NCBI RefSeq assembly: GCF_020700235.1
Contig: NZ_CP085301.1
Coordinates: 682,001-746,000 of the forward strand
DNA length: 64,000 bases
DNA from: Haladaptatus pallidirubidus
GTDB lineage: Archaea; Halobacteriota; Halobacteria; Halobacteriales; Haladaptataceae
Reading direction: 5' to 3'
Shown in pieces: positions 41,505 through 50,207 of this stretch. Position 1 is the stretch's first letter. The number at the start of each line of letters is the position of its first letter. The position numbers and the translations under genes were made by a program. The notes under the pieces were generated by a model. That model did not search any database and was not told the origin of the DNA. It worked only from the letters and a program-made list of their open reading frames with translations.

Positions 41505-42854
41505 ATGGCTAACGTGCGCGCGGAGAGCAACATTCCGCGGGGGGAGTTCGGATTCGAACACGTCCCCGAAACCGACCAGTCGTTCGAGAACGCGCTCGAA
41601 AAAGCGCGAACCGGCGAACGCCTGACGGTTGCGGACGGCGTCGAGCTGCTGACGACCGGCACGAACTCACCCGGCATCGACATCGGACGGAAAGAGATGG
41701 TGCTGGAGGCCGCAGACCGGCGCAGGGAGGTGGTGGTCGGCGACCGCGTCACCTTCGTCGCCAACCTGAACAACAACGTCACGACGGCCTGCAACACCGG
41801 TTGTCTGTTTTGTAACTTCAAAAACACCGCACAGAACTTCGAGGTCGGCGGCGGCGAGCACAGCGGATTCACGAAAACGCCGGAACAATCGCGCGAAATC
41901 GTCGCCGACGCCCGCGAACGCGGCATCTACGAAGTCACGTCGGTCAGCGGACTGCACCCCGGACTCACGTTGGACGACGAACATCGCGAAATCCTCGAAG
42001 CGAGCGACCGCGGCGATTTGAACTACAAACCGCCCTCGGCATACGAAACCGACCCGAGAACCTACGTCGAACATCTTCGAGCGATGAATCTCCCCAGAAT
42101 TCACGTCCATTCGATGACGCCGGAGGAGGCGTATCACGCCCGGCGAGGGACGAACTGGGGATACGAGGACGTGTTCCGGAAACTGCAATCCGCGGGCCTC
42201 GCGAGCGTGCCGGGAACCGCCGCCGAAATTCTAGTGGACGAAGTTCGCCGCGTCATCTGCCCCGGAAAAATCGACACGAACGAATGGCTGGAGTCGATGG
42301 AGGCCGCGGCGAGCGTCGGCCTCGATATGACGGCGACCATCATGTACGGCCACGTCGAAAACGAGATGCACCGCGTCATGCACCTAGAGCGCGTCCGCGA
42401 CCTCCAAGACCGAACGGGGACGATAACCGAGTTCGTTCCGCTCTCTTTCGTCCATCGAAACACGCCGCTGTACGAGCGCGGCATGGTCGATGCCGGCGCG
42501 ACCACGCACGAGGACGAACTGATGATTGCGGTTTCACGGCTCTTTCTCGACAACGTCGATAACGTCCAATCCTCGTGGGTGAAGTACGGCGACGCGCAGG
42601 GATTGAAGATGCTCTCCTGCGGCGCGAACGACTTCATGGGAACCATCCTTTCAGAAGAAATCACGAAGCGCGCTGGCGGCGAGTTCGGCGAGTTCCGCTC
42701 GTTCGAGGAGTACGTTGAGATGATAACCGCAATCGGTCGAACGCCCGCGGAGCGTTCGACCGACTACCGCCAGATTCGAACCATCGATCCCGACGATTCC
42801 CCGTTCGGACCGGAGCTGGGACCGTGTGCCGACGGGACGCCGCTACTTCGGTGA
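41505..42854 (+). CDS. cofH: F420 biosynthesis radical SAM enzyme CofH (FO synthase subunit 2)
   Basis: 449 residues. Radical SAM enzyme that joins tyrosine-derived hydroxybenzyl to aminoribityluracil in the first half of FO synthesis. The [4Fe-4S] motif CNTGCLFCNF (CxxxCxxC) is near residue 94. VTSVSGLHPGLTLDDEHRE, YHARRGTNWGYED and the C-terminal FMGTILSEEITKRAGGEFGE are typical. It converges on cofG, the second half of FO synthase, with ten bases between the stops. CofC is 2.4 kb downstream. Confidence 0.95.
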   Translation: MANVRAESNIPRGEFGFEHVPETDQSFENALEKARTGERLTVADGVELLTTGTNSPGIDIGRKEMVLEAADRRREVVVGDRVTFVANLNNNVTTACNTGCLFCNFKNTAQNFEVGGGEHSGFTKTPEQSREIVADARERGIYEVTSVSGLHPGLTLDDEHREILEASDRGDLNYKPPSAYETDPRTYVEHLRAMNLPRIHVHSMTPEEAYHARRGTNWGYEDVFRKLQSAGLASVPGTAAEILVDEVRRVICPGKIDTNEWLESMEAAASVGLDMTATIMYGHVENEMHRVMHLERVRDLQDRTGTITEFVPLSFVHRNTPLYERGMVDAGATTHEDELMIAVSRLFLDNVDNVQSSWVKYGDAQGLKMLSCGANDFMGTILSEEITKRAGGEFGEFRSFEEYVEMITAIGRTPAERSTDYRQIRTIDPDDSPFGPELGPCADGTPLLR

Positions 42855-42864
42855 ACGATTCCCC

Positions 42865-43938
42865 TCACGTCTGAACTTCGAAGCGCGCACCGTCGGCTTC
42901 GATGATTCGCTGAATTTGGTCGGAAATCCAACCGTCGTCGCCGAGGAATTGCCGGTACACCGGGAGACGCTCACGAAGCGGCACGCCCGCTTCCGCCGCG
43001 ATATCCTCCAACTCGCGCAGTGCCGGCCACGCATACTCCGGATTGATGTGGTCGTCCGTCACGGGCGACACGCCGCCCAAATCGTCCACGCCGCAGTCGA
43101 GCAGTTCGCGCGTCGGCGAGAGATTCGGCGGAACCTGCACGGAAATCTCCTCCGGGAGTGCCACCCGAGCCATCGCGACTGCCCGGCGCATCGTCTCGAC
43201 CGACGGTTGTTCGAACCGCGACCGCTCGTTCGGCACGACGTTCTGGACGATGATTTCTTGAACGTGGCCGTGGCGTTCGTGAAGCTCTCGAATCGCCAGC
43301 AGGCTTTCGGCCCTGTCGCGCCAGTCCTCTCCGATTCCGACGAGCAGGCCGGTCGTGAACGGAACTTCCAACTCGCCCGCGGTGCGTATCGTGGCGAGTC
43401 GCTGGCCGGGATTTTTCCGCCGCGGGCCAGCGTGCGCCGCCACATCCGCCGTCGTCTCGAGCATCACGCCCATGCTGGCGTTCACGTCCGCGACGAGTTC
43501 CATCTGCTCCGGCGTCTGGTCGCCCGGATTCGAGTGGGGAAGTAAGCCCTCTTCCAGCGCGAGTTCGCACACTTCGCGGAGGTAAGAATGGATGGAGTCA
43601 TGGCCCCACTCCGCGAGTTGGTCATTGACCCGCGTGTAGCGGTCGTCCGGGTCGTCGCCGAATGTGAACAGAGCTTCCGTACAGCCCGCATCGACGCCCA
43701 TTCGGACGATTTCTCGAACCTCCTCGGGCGAGAGCAGGGAAGCTTCCCCAGGCGGATCGAAGTAGGTGCAGTACGTGCAGGTGTACCGGCAGGCCGTGGT
43801 GAGCGGAACGAAGACGTTTTTCGCGTAGGTGAGCGACTCCGCCGGTTCCGCGTCCTCCGGAGTGACGGTGAGCAGTCGGTCGATTTCCCTCTCGTCGAAC
43901 GCGATGTCGATGTCGTACTCGTCGGCCCCCGGAATCAT
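42865..43938 (-). CDS. cofG: F420 biosynthesis radical SAM enzyme CofG (FO synthase subunit 1)
   Basis: 357 residues from MIPGADEYDIDIAFDEREID. Second radical SAM enzyme of FO (7,8-didemethyl-8-hydroxy-5-deazariboflavin) synthesis, closing the deazaflavin ring. Motif CRYTCTYCTY (CxxxCxxC) near residue 46 and FTFGDDPDDRYTRVNDQL nearby. The start was placed at the first ATG that precedes the conserved region; codons upstream read into the repeat-element flank. Convergent with cofH. Confidence 0.95.
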   Translation of the reverse strand: MIPGADEYDIDIAFDEREIDRLLTVTPEDAEPAESLTYAKNVFVPLTTACRYTCTYCTYFDPPGEASLLSPEEVREIVRMGVDAGCTEALFTFGDDPDDRYTRVNDQLAEWGHDSIHSYLREVCELALEEGLLPHSNPGDQTPEQMELVADVNASMGVMLETTADVAAHAGPRRKNPGQRLATIRTAGELEVPFTTGLLVGIGEDWRDRAESLLAIRELHERHGHVQEIIVQNVVPNERSRFEQPSVETMRRAVAMARVALPEEISVQVPPNLSPTRELLDCGVDDLGGVSPVTDDHINPEYAWPALRELEDIAAEAGVPLRERLPVYRQFLGDDGWISDQIQRIIEADGARFEVQT

Positions 43939-44032
43939 TGGTTGGTGGTTGGGTGGGCGGGTAAAAGTCCGTTTGGAAATAGGGATTTGAAGTTGGACAA
44001 TTCCGAGAACGAGCGAGATGATTGAACGTGTT

Positions 44033-44316
44033 GCTAGTGACTGCCGACTCCTAATACCGCAACCCACCGCAGACGCCACACTCCTCCCCAACCAATTCCT
44101 TCGCTCCCTGCCGGTCGCTCAGTCATCCCTCGCACGACTCCAGCACAGTCCTTCGGACGACCCCACGGCGTTCTCGTGAGCGAACGTGAGCGAGATCCTC
44201 GAAAATCGAAGATTGTCGGGATGTGACGAATGGGGTGGTTCGTAACCAACTCGGACGAGATTCACTCGTCCGAGTTGCGGGAGGAGGTACGGGATTAGGA
44301 GTCGGCAATAGCTAGC
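44033..44316. repeat. MITE-like element, copy 3, best-preserved ends
   Basis: 284 bases bounded by inverted repeats: left GCTAGTGACTGCCGACTCCTAATACCGC and right end GGATTAGGAGTCGGCAATAGCTAGC (given here only as positions 44033-44060 and 44292-44316). A perfect 12-bp hairpin sits at 44248-44276 (AACTCGGACGAG, 5-base loop). CTCCCCAACC and CATCCCTCGC blocks are shared with copies 1 and 2. It lies in the 544-base gap between cofG and the signal peptidase gene. No transposase-like gene inside. The rest of the gap (44317-44482) holds a promoter for the signal peptidase. Confidence 0.75.
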
Positions 44317-44482
44317 CTGAAAGTAAACCAGCCATTTTCTATACCGTGATCTGAAAGGGAGTTAGCAGTCCCTATCACTACGTTCGCAACTAAGCACGCA
44401 GTTTTCCACCTCACTGTTTTTCAATCCCGTATCCCTCGAATCCAAATATTCAAGCATTCTTCCTTTCAACACAAAATAACGG

Positions 44483-45217
44483 ATGTCTCCCCCCGACGAC
44501 GCCTCTCCCCGCGAACTACTCCGCTGGCTCAGAACGACCGAGGACGAACCAATCGCCATCGTCCGCGAGATACTCACCACGGCGATGTGGGCGGTCGGAA
44601 TCGGTCTACTCCTCTTCGCCGTGAGCGGCGTCTGGCCGCCGATGGTCGCCGTCGAAAGCGGCAGCATGGAACCCCAAATGGAGCGCGGCGATCTCGTCTT
44701 CGTGCTAGAGGAAGACCGACTCGCGGGCGACGGTTCCCACGAGGACACGGGCGTCGTCACCCACCGCGCCGGGATGGAGTCCGGCTATTCGGAGTTCAAC
44801 GAGCCGGGCGACGTGATAATCTTCAAACCGAACGGCGACAGCAGAGAGACGCCGATTATCCACCGCGCGATGTTCTGGGTAGATGAGGGCGAGAACTGGT
44901 ACGACGAGGCGAACCCCGACTACGTCGGGAGCGCGAACGACTGCGAACAGCTGGCTAACTGCCCGGCACCGCACGCCGGATTCATCACGAAGGGCGACAA
45001 CAACGGCGGTTACGACCAAGTCGGATTCGGCGCGCACACAGGCCCCGTCAAACCGTCGTGGGTCGTCGGCAAGGCGAAACTCAAGATCCCGTGGCTCGGC
45101 CACGTTCGCCTCCAGTTCGCCGTCGCAACCCCGCCGGAACTGCTGGATACAGACCCTGCCCCGGAACCCCGCCCGGCGATGAATACGAGTGCTAATCCGA
45201 TAGCTGTCTCGACGTAG
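44483..45217 (+). CDS. Signal peptidase I (S26 family, archaeal type)
   Basis: 244-residue membrane peptidase that removes signal peptides. One TM segment at about residues 30-52 (TAMWAVGIGLLLFAVSGVW). The catalytic Ser is in VESGSMEPQM near residue 60. The region IIHRAMFWV holds His near residue 127, which replaces the bacterial Lys in archaeal/eukaryotic Sec11-type enzymes. KGDNNGGYDQ carries the conserved Asp. The C terminus after PWLGHVRLQF is a Pro/Asp-rich tail. An insertion between Ser and His (about 40 residues) is haloarchaeal. Confidence 0.93.
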   Translation: MSPPDDASPRELLRWLRTTEDEPIAIVREILTTAMWAVGIGLLLFAVSGVWPPMVAVESGSMEPQMERGDLVFVLEEDRLAGDGSHEDTGVVTHRAGMESGYSEFNEPGDVIIFKPNGDSRETPIIHRAMFWVDEGENWYDEANPDYVGSANDCEQLANCPAPHAGFITKGDNNGGYDQVGFGAHTGPVKPSWVVGKAKLKIPWLGHVRLQFAVATPPELLDTDPAPEPRPAMNTSANPIAVST

Positions 45218-45225
45218 TCTTCGAC

Positions 45226-45867
45226 CTACCGGTTTTTCTCTTCGATTCGTTGTTCCCGACTCGCTTCAACCCGGCCCTCAGTCACCGAGAGCGAGAAGCC
45301 AGCCTTTCGAAGCCATTTGCAAGCCGCTCCGTCGCTGTGCATCAGCACTTCCGCGAGGTCGCCCGATTCGTCCACGTCGGTCGCCAGTCGATGCGAATCC
45401 ACCTCGACAACCGACGCCCCGACATCGCCCGCGATTCGGCAATGATCGAGATACGAGGTTCCGTGGTAATCCACCCGAAAGTCGGGATGGCGGGAGACGA
45501 GCGCATTCGTCCCGCCGCCGCGACCCGGCGCGAGCACCACGTCACCAGCGGTCGAAAAGAGTTGTTCCAGCACCTCCGGCGTCGCCAGCGCGAGGTCGGC
45601 CATCACGATTGCGGTGGGTTCGGTAGGTTCCCCTTCCGCCAGCACGTCGTTCACGGCGGGCGTCAGCGGTCTGGAATCCACTGTCTGCGGGGCATCAATG
45701 TCGATTGAACTGGTGGTGAGTACCCGCGGCTCCTGCCCTGTCGCGCGGATCGCGGACAGCACGTCTTCGAGCATCGCCAGCGAAAATTCCCGGCGCTCGT
45801 CGGGGGCGAGAACGTCGGCCAGTCGCGTTTTCGGGTCGGTCGCCGAGAACGGCACCACCACCTGCAT
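45226..45867 (-). CDS. cofC: 2-phospho-L-lactate guanylyltransferase CofC
   Basis: 213 residues. Activates 2-phospho-L-lactate with GTP (or phosphoenolpyruvate in some lineages) for attachment to FO in F420 synthesis. MQVVVPFSATDPKTRLADVL is the nucleotide-binding start (P-x-K-x3-L), IVMADLALATPEVLEQL the metal-binding Asp region, and VLAPGRGGGTNAL the conserved loop. Close to cofH and cofG, giving three F420 genes within 4.4 kb. It converges on the signal peptidase with eight bases between stops. Confidence 0.94.
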   Translation of the reverse strand: MQVVVPFSATDPKTRLADVLAPDERREFSLAMLEDVLSAIRATGQEPRVLTTSSIDIDAPQTVDSRPLTPAVNDVLAEGEPTEPTAIVMADLALATPEVLEQLFSTAGDVVLAPGRGGGTNALVSRHPDFRVDYHGTSYLDHCRIAGDVGASVVEVDSHRLATDVDESGDLAEVLMHSDGAACKWLRKAGFSLSVTEGRVEASREQRIEEKNR

Positions 45868-45915
45868 GGCCGGTTCTACTCGGTTGCCGTGTTAAGGGGT
45901 TGCGAAAACCGTGAG

Positions 45916-46305
45916 TTATTCGTGGCGTGCGGCCTGAACCATGATTCCACCCTCGCCGATGTCCACGATGATTTCATTGGTTTTACTGCCGCCCATATGC
46001 CATTCTTCAGTTTCGTCTCACCATTTGTGATTTGAACAGTGACGCTGTAATCTCCGGCAGACAGGACGCTCTTTTCGAACGTCGGAGTCGGCCTCGATGT
46101 CGAACGAATTGGCAAAACTGCGCTCGTCGGTAGTCGTTTCTTGGAGTGGACTGATTTCTATATCGACGGTTCTCGAACCGTCGAATAGATTGTTGATTCG
46201 CAGTCCGACAACTTTTTCGTTCGTTTCCGCACTCGATTGGAGGACCTCTAAACACCCCGCAGAGACGACACTCCCGAGCAACGAAGCGACCGCTCTCCGA
46301 TTCAT
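45916..46305 (-). pseudogene. Frameshifted haloarchaeal lipoprotein
   Basis: Begins MNRRAVASLLGSVVSAGCLE, a lipoprotein signal peptide with lipobox SAGC, and continues VVGLRINNLFDGSRTVDIEI to about 46085. Sense then moves to another frame (PTFEKSVLSAGDYSVTVQIT). Near 46000 it moves again to EEWHMGGSKTNEIIVDIGEG and ends in QAARHE at 45916. Two shifts within 130 codons mark a pseudogene. An intact copy would be a small extracytoplasmic protein with a beta-sandwich. A recent loss or a low-quality stretch are alternatives. Confidence 0.6.
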
Positions 46306-46369
46306 ACCTGATACTAAATAACTACAAAAATATGCTTTGTACAAAAATCCGCAAGAAACGACTGCCGCG

Positions 46370-47167
46370 TTACCGCAGTCGGTTCGTGTTCTGTTGCTGG
46401 GAACGGTACCAGAACCCAGCGCCGCCGATGACGACGAGGCCGAGGACGGCGACGCCGCCGTACATCAGTAGTTTGCTCTGCTGGGCCGACGCGTTGGCGT
46501 CCTCGGTTGCCGAGTTGGCGCTTTCTTCCGCCTGTCCGGCGATGTCCACGGCGTTACCGAAGTTGCCCGCCTCGTAGGCGGAGATGGCGTTTTCGACGCG
46601 GCCTTCCGCGTCGCCCGTGTCCGCGCCGTCTGGCGCGTTGTCGATTGCATCCTCCGCGTCAGCGATCGCGGTTCGCGCTTCCGAACTGTCCTCGGTGTGG
46701 TGGTTCGCGTTCCACGTCTGGATTTCGTCGCTGTTGCCGCCGTCCCGGGTCTGGCTGAGCGTGGCGAACGCGAACTCCTGTTGCGAGTCGTAGGTGAAGT
46801 TCTCGATTTCGGGCACGGTGCCGGACACCTTGACGACCGCCTCGCTCGCGTCACTGTCGAGCGCGAGCGAGTGGTTGAACGACTGTCCGTCGTAGGACTC
46901 CTTCGCCTTCTGATTTCCGGCTTGGTCGTAGGTCGTCACCGTCCACGTAACGTCCGTGAGTTCGGTTTCGCCGTTGAGCGTCCACCGCTCGTAATCGCTG
47001 TAGAGGTCGGTCAGCGTCAGTTCTGCGCTTACTTCGCCACCCACTTTCGCGTCGTCGGGCACACCCTGCGCGTCGGTCGAAATCGCCGCAACGGGCGCGA
47101 CCGCCGAGAGGGCCATCGTGACGACGAGGAGGAGTGCTGTCAGTTTAGAACAGCGGATCGAGTTCAT
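46370..47167 (-). CDS. Secreted, C-terminally membrane-anchored protein downstream of cetZ
   Basis: 265-residue protein beginning MNSIRCSKLTALLLVVTMAL (Sec signal peptide, cleavage near APVAA). An extracytoplasmic beta-rich region (GGEVSAELTLTDLYSDYERW) is followed by an acidic helical region with short repeats (DAEDAIDNAPDG, VENAISAYEAGNFGNAVD). A C-terminal TM helix (MYGGVAVLGLVVIGGAGFWY) is followed by a short basic end. The 5' end overlaps the cetZ stop by 23 bases or more, so the two are translationally coupled. Alternative ATGs lie six and nine bases upstream. A role beside the cytoskeletal protein is inferred from context. Confidence 0.82.
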   Translation of the reverse strand: MNSIRCSKLTALLLVVTMALSAVAPVAAISTDAQGVPDDAKVGGEVSAELTLTDLYSDYERWTLNGETELTDVTWTVTTYDQAGNQKAKESYDGQSFNHSLALDSDASEAVVKVSGTVPEIENFTYDSQQEFAFATLSQTRDGGNSDEIQTWNANHHTEDSSEARTAIADAEDAIDNAPDGADTGDAEGRVENAISAYEAGNFGNAVDIAGQAEESANSATEDANASAQQSKLLMYGGVAVLGLVVIGGAGFWYRSQQQNTNRLR

Positions 47168-48320
47168 CCTCATCATCCTCGACGAGACTTTCGAGATTTG
47201 TCTCGCTCTCCTGTCGAATGTCGTCTATGTTGTCCTGTGCCTCGATGGCGACCTGCTGGAGTTCCTTGATTCGTGGAACGTTCGTCACTCCGGAAAGGAG
47301 GACGACGCTGGCCACGTTGGGTTCGCTAACGGGGTAGTCTCCGCCGCGAACTTCCATACTGCCGGTCTGCTCCTCCAGCCATTTCCGCCCGCGCTCTATC
47401 CCTTTGCGGTTCAGATGCTCCGATGGGCCGCTCATAACGAGCAGTGCGCGTTCGGTTCCCTGAATCTCACACGGGAGCGTCAGACGGCCGAGCGCCGCCT
47501 TCCGCACCAGGCTGGTGATTCGGTTCGTCGTGTGAGCGGTGTCTTCTCCCGTGCCGCCACCGTTTCCGGTGAACCGCGACAGAAGTCCGCCGGAGTTCTG
47601 CATCTCGACTTCCTCGGCGGCGTAGCCGATTGTCGAGACGCCGCCGCCGGCGAGCATGTTGATGATTTCGCTGGAGTCGACGACGCTCTCCGCGACGTCG
47701 TCGCCGCCGCCGATTTCACCCGCTCCGAACAGGATGCCGAACCGCGTGACGATTTCCTCGTTGATTTCTGAGTAGCCGCTTTGGACGCTCTCGCCCGACT
47801 GCCGCCACGAATCGTTGTCGAACACCATCAGGTTGTCCACTTCGCGGACGAACGTCTGGAACGAACGCGCCGCGTTCAGGGTGTAGATACCACCCTCGTC
47901 GCCGCCGGGGAGGATGCCGAGCCCGTAGACGGGTTCGGTGTAGATGCGTTTCAAGTGTTTTGCGACGACTGGTGCGCCGCCACTGCCTGACCCGCCGCCC
48001 ATTCCGGCGATGATGAGGAAGGCGTCAACCTCGTGGACAGGAATGTTGTCGATTGCTCCCTGCACTTCGTCGATGTCCTCTTCGGCGATTTCCGCGCCGA
48101 GTTCGTTGTCCGCACCCACGCCGTGACCTTTGACGCGGGACTGTCCGATGAGCACCCGGTTTTCCTCCGGAACGTGCTGTAGACCCATGAGGTCAGCGCG
48201 AGCGGTGTTGACTGCGACGGCGGCGCGCACGATGCCGCTCTGTGTTCGCTGGTCGTATTCCAGGAACTTGTCAACGATTTTTCCGCCAGCCTGACCGAAT
48301 CCAATCATCGCGAGTTTCAT
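47145..48320 (-). CDS. cetZ: Tubulin-like protein CetZ
   Basis: 391 residues of the haloarchaeal tubulin/FtsZ superfamily group that controls cell shape. N-terminal nucleotide fold MKLAMIGFGQAGGKIVDKFL; the tubulin signature GMGGGSGSGGAP near residue 109 binds GTP. The T7-like loop ... GDEGGIYTLNAARSF region and ALGRLTLPCEIQG further on fit the second domain. The C terminus is a short acidic tail (EDDEDELDPLF). Several cetZ paralogues are normal in Halobacteria, so which type cannot be set here. The stop overlaps the membrane-anchored protein gene. Confidence 0.95.
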   Translation of the reverse strand: MKLAMIGFGQAGGKIVDKFLEYDQRTQSGIVRAAVAVNTARADLMGLQHVPEENRVLIGQSRVKGHGVGADNELGAEIAEEDIDEVQGAIDNIPVHEVDAFLIIAGMGGGSGSGGAPVVAKHLKRIYTEPVYGLGILPGGDEGGIYTLNAARSFQTFVREVDNLMVFDNDSWRQSGESVQSGYSEINEEIVTRFGILFGAGEIGGGDDVAESVVDSSEIINMLAGGGVSTIGYAAEEVEMQNSGGLLSRFTGNGGGTGEDTAHTTNRITSLVRKAALGRLTLPCEIQGTERALLVMSGPSEHLNRKGIERGRKWLEEQTGSMEVRGGDYPVSEPNVASVVLLSGVTNVPRIKELQQVAIEAQDNIDDIRQESETNLESLVEDDEDELDPLF

Positions 48321-48363
48321 TTTTCGGTACCGTTCTCCGTTGAGAGAACACCAGAACTAAATA

Positions 48364-48403
48364 CCGTATAAACCTTGTGATGTTTGGTGTATTACTTAAA
48401 AGA
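48364..48403 (-). promoter_or_regulatory. Candidate cetZ promoter elements
   Basis: On the minus strand two TATA-like boxes occur 45-85 bases before the cetZ ATG: TTTATAC at about 48366-48372 and CTTTTAAG at about 48395-48402. Either spacing is compatible with a short leader. The 265-base gap 48321-48585 otherwise holds an AT-rich region and a partial repeat GGATATGT(CC/GC)AAT at 48494 and 48526; no gene. Confidence 0.4.
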
Positions 48404-48585
48404 GAGTCACAGCAGTAACCGCCCCGAGGCAGTATTTTGTCAGTTATTTGGTGAACTAACAGACAGTACTCAGACAACCCCTCTTTAAGTCTGGATATGT
48501 CCATCACTCCGGGGTTATCAAGTGTGGATATGTGCAATATCAAAATATATTTGTCATGACTGTGCGCGCTCTGCCAGCGTTCAAA

Positions 48586-49485
48586 TCAACGGTCGTTTCG
48601 CATCGCTTCGACGCCGAGATACTCCGCCAGTGTCGTCAGCGAATCGGGTTCGACGCCGAACACCGCCACTTCGTTTTCCCGAACCGTATTGTCGAACCGT
48701 AACGACCGATACTGGTCGCCGCCCATCGGCACGCCCGGAATCGCCCCGCCAATTTTCAAACCCGCTCCCGCGAGTGCCATCGGAACCGGGACGACCGTGA
48801 CCGGTTGTCCCTCGGCTTGGCGCACGAGTTTCGCTACGTCCGCCAGCGTCAGCACTTCCGGACCACCGAGTTCGTAGATTTCGCCGTCGTGAAATTCGTC
48901 CACCCCGTCGGCGAGCATCGGGACGAGGTCTCCTATCCAAATCGGTTGGAACCGCGTCTTTCCGCCGCCCGGAAGCGGGGCCAGGTACGGAGGAGTGAGT
49001 TTCTTCGTAAACGAGAGAAATTCGCTTCCGTCACCGAACACGACCGACGGACGGAAAATCGTCCATCGAAGGTCTGAGTTTTTCACCAGTTCCTCCGCCT
49101 GTCCCTTCGCCCGAATGTACTCCGTCGGACCGGTCGGACTCGCCCCAAGGGCGCTCATCTGTACGATTTTCCCGACGCCATGTTCCTCGGCCGCCTGCAC
49201 GATGTTCTGGGTTCCACCGAGGTGGACGCTCATATGCGTCGCTCCTCGAGGCGGTTTGAACAGTGGCGATAGCGCGACAAGGTTGACGACCGCGTCCTGA
49301 TTTTCGAACGCGCTTTCGATGGACGCGAGCGCGGTTACGTCGCCCATCGTTCGTTCGACGCCCTCAGGGAAGTCCGCTTCGTCTGGATTTCGTGCGAGTG
49401 CGGTTACCTCGTGGTCTCGGTTGTGCAATTCGCGGATGAGGTGCCGTCCGATAAATCCGGTACCACCCGTCACGAGAATCTTCAT
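48586..49485 (-). CDS. NAD(P)-binding NDUFA9-like/epimerase family protein
   Basis: 299-residue extended short-chain dehydrogenase. N-terminal MKILVTGGTGFIGRHLIREL carries GxxGxxG. VNLVALSPLFKPPRG, YIRAKGQAEELVKNSDLRW (YxxxK) and FGDGSEFLSF follow, as in the complex I NDUFA9 group. In archaea these are of uncertain function and often called nucleoside-diphosphate sugar epimerases. Divergent from tmk with 83 bases between. Confidence 0.88.
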   Translation of the reverse strand: MKILVTGGTGFIGRHLIRELHNRDHEVTALARNPDEADFPEGVERTMGDVTALASIESAFENQDAVVNLVALSPLFKPPRGATHMSVHLGGTQNIVQAAEEHGVGKIVQMSALGASPTGPTEYIRAKGQAEELVKNSDLRWTIFRPSVVFGDGSEFLSFTKKLTPPYLAPLPGGGKTRFQPIWIGDLVPMLADGVDEFHDGEIYELGGPEVLTLADVAKLVRQAEGQPVTVVPVPMALAGAGLKIGGAIPGVPMGGDQYRSLRFDNTVRENEVAVFGVEPDSLTTLAEYLGVEAMRNDR

Positions 49486-49568
49486 AGTACAGATATGTGC
49501 GTCACTGTGGGTAAATCTACCTGCCACGAAACCCGCAACGTTTTACCCGGCAACCCGAACGTTCGGAT

Positions 49569-50165
49569 ATGCTGATAACGCTGGAGGGACTGGACGGAAG
49601 CGGAAAAACTACCGTCTGGGAGGTACTCCACGAGGAATTTTCAGACGCGGTGTTCACCCGCGAACCGACGAATTCGTGGTACGGCGAGGCAGTCAATCGT
49701 TCCATCGACGACGACGACGCGGATTCCATCGCCGAACTGTTTCTGTACACCGCGGACCACGCGGCCCACCTTTCGAACACGATTCGGCCCGCGCTCTCCG
49801 ACGGCAAGCTCGTCATCTCCGACCGCTACTCCGACTCTCGCTACGCCTACCAGGCAGTGGCGCTGGACGGCCATGTCACGCGACCCATGGAGTACATCAT
49901 CGGCGTCCACAAGCCGTGGACTCGCCCACCGGACTGCACCATCTATCTCGACGTTGACCCCGAAACCGGAGCGGCGCGAAGCGGCGCGACGAATAAATTC
50001 GAACAGGCCGGATTCCTCGCGCAGGTGCAGTCGAACTACGAGCGACTGATGGACGCCGAACCGGGACGATTCGTCTGCGTCGATGCGACACGGTCGCCGG
50101 AGGCGGTCATCGACAGCGTCGTTTCGACAATCGAGCGCGTCATCGACGAACCGAATGAGCAGTGA
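49569..50165 (+). CDS. tmk: Thymidylate kinase
   Basis: 198 residues. Phosphorylates dTMP to dTDP. P-loop GLDGSGKTT at residues 7-15, [14 protein letters not shown] (TMP site), [16 protein letters not shown] (DRY motif) near 85-100, and a lid-containing region near [15 protein letters not shown]. The length is a little shorter than bacterial enzymes. Start codon directly precedes the fold. Confidence 0.94.
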   Translation: MLITLEGLDGSGKTTVWEVLHEEFSDAVFTREPTNSWYGEAVNRSIDDDDADSIAELFLYTADHAAHLSNTIRPALSDGKLVISDRYSDSRYAYQAVALDGHVTRPMEYIIGVHKPWTRPPDCTIYLDVDPETGAARSGATNKFEQAGFLAQVQSNYERLMDAEPGRFVCVDATRSPEAVIDSVVSTIERVIDEPNEQ

Positions 50166-50207
50166 GAACGAACGAGTAGTTTTCAGGGGCCGGGTCGTAT
50201 ATCGGCT

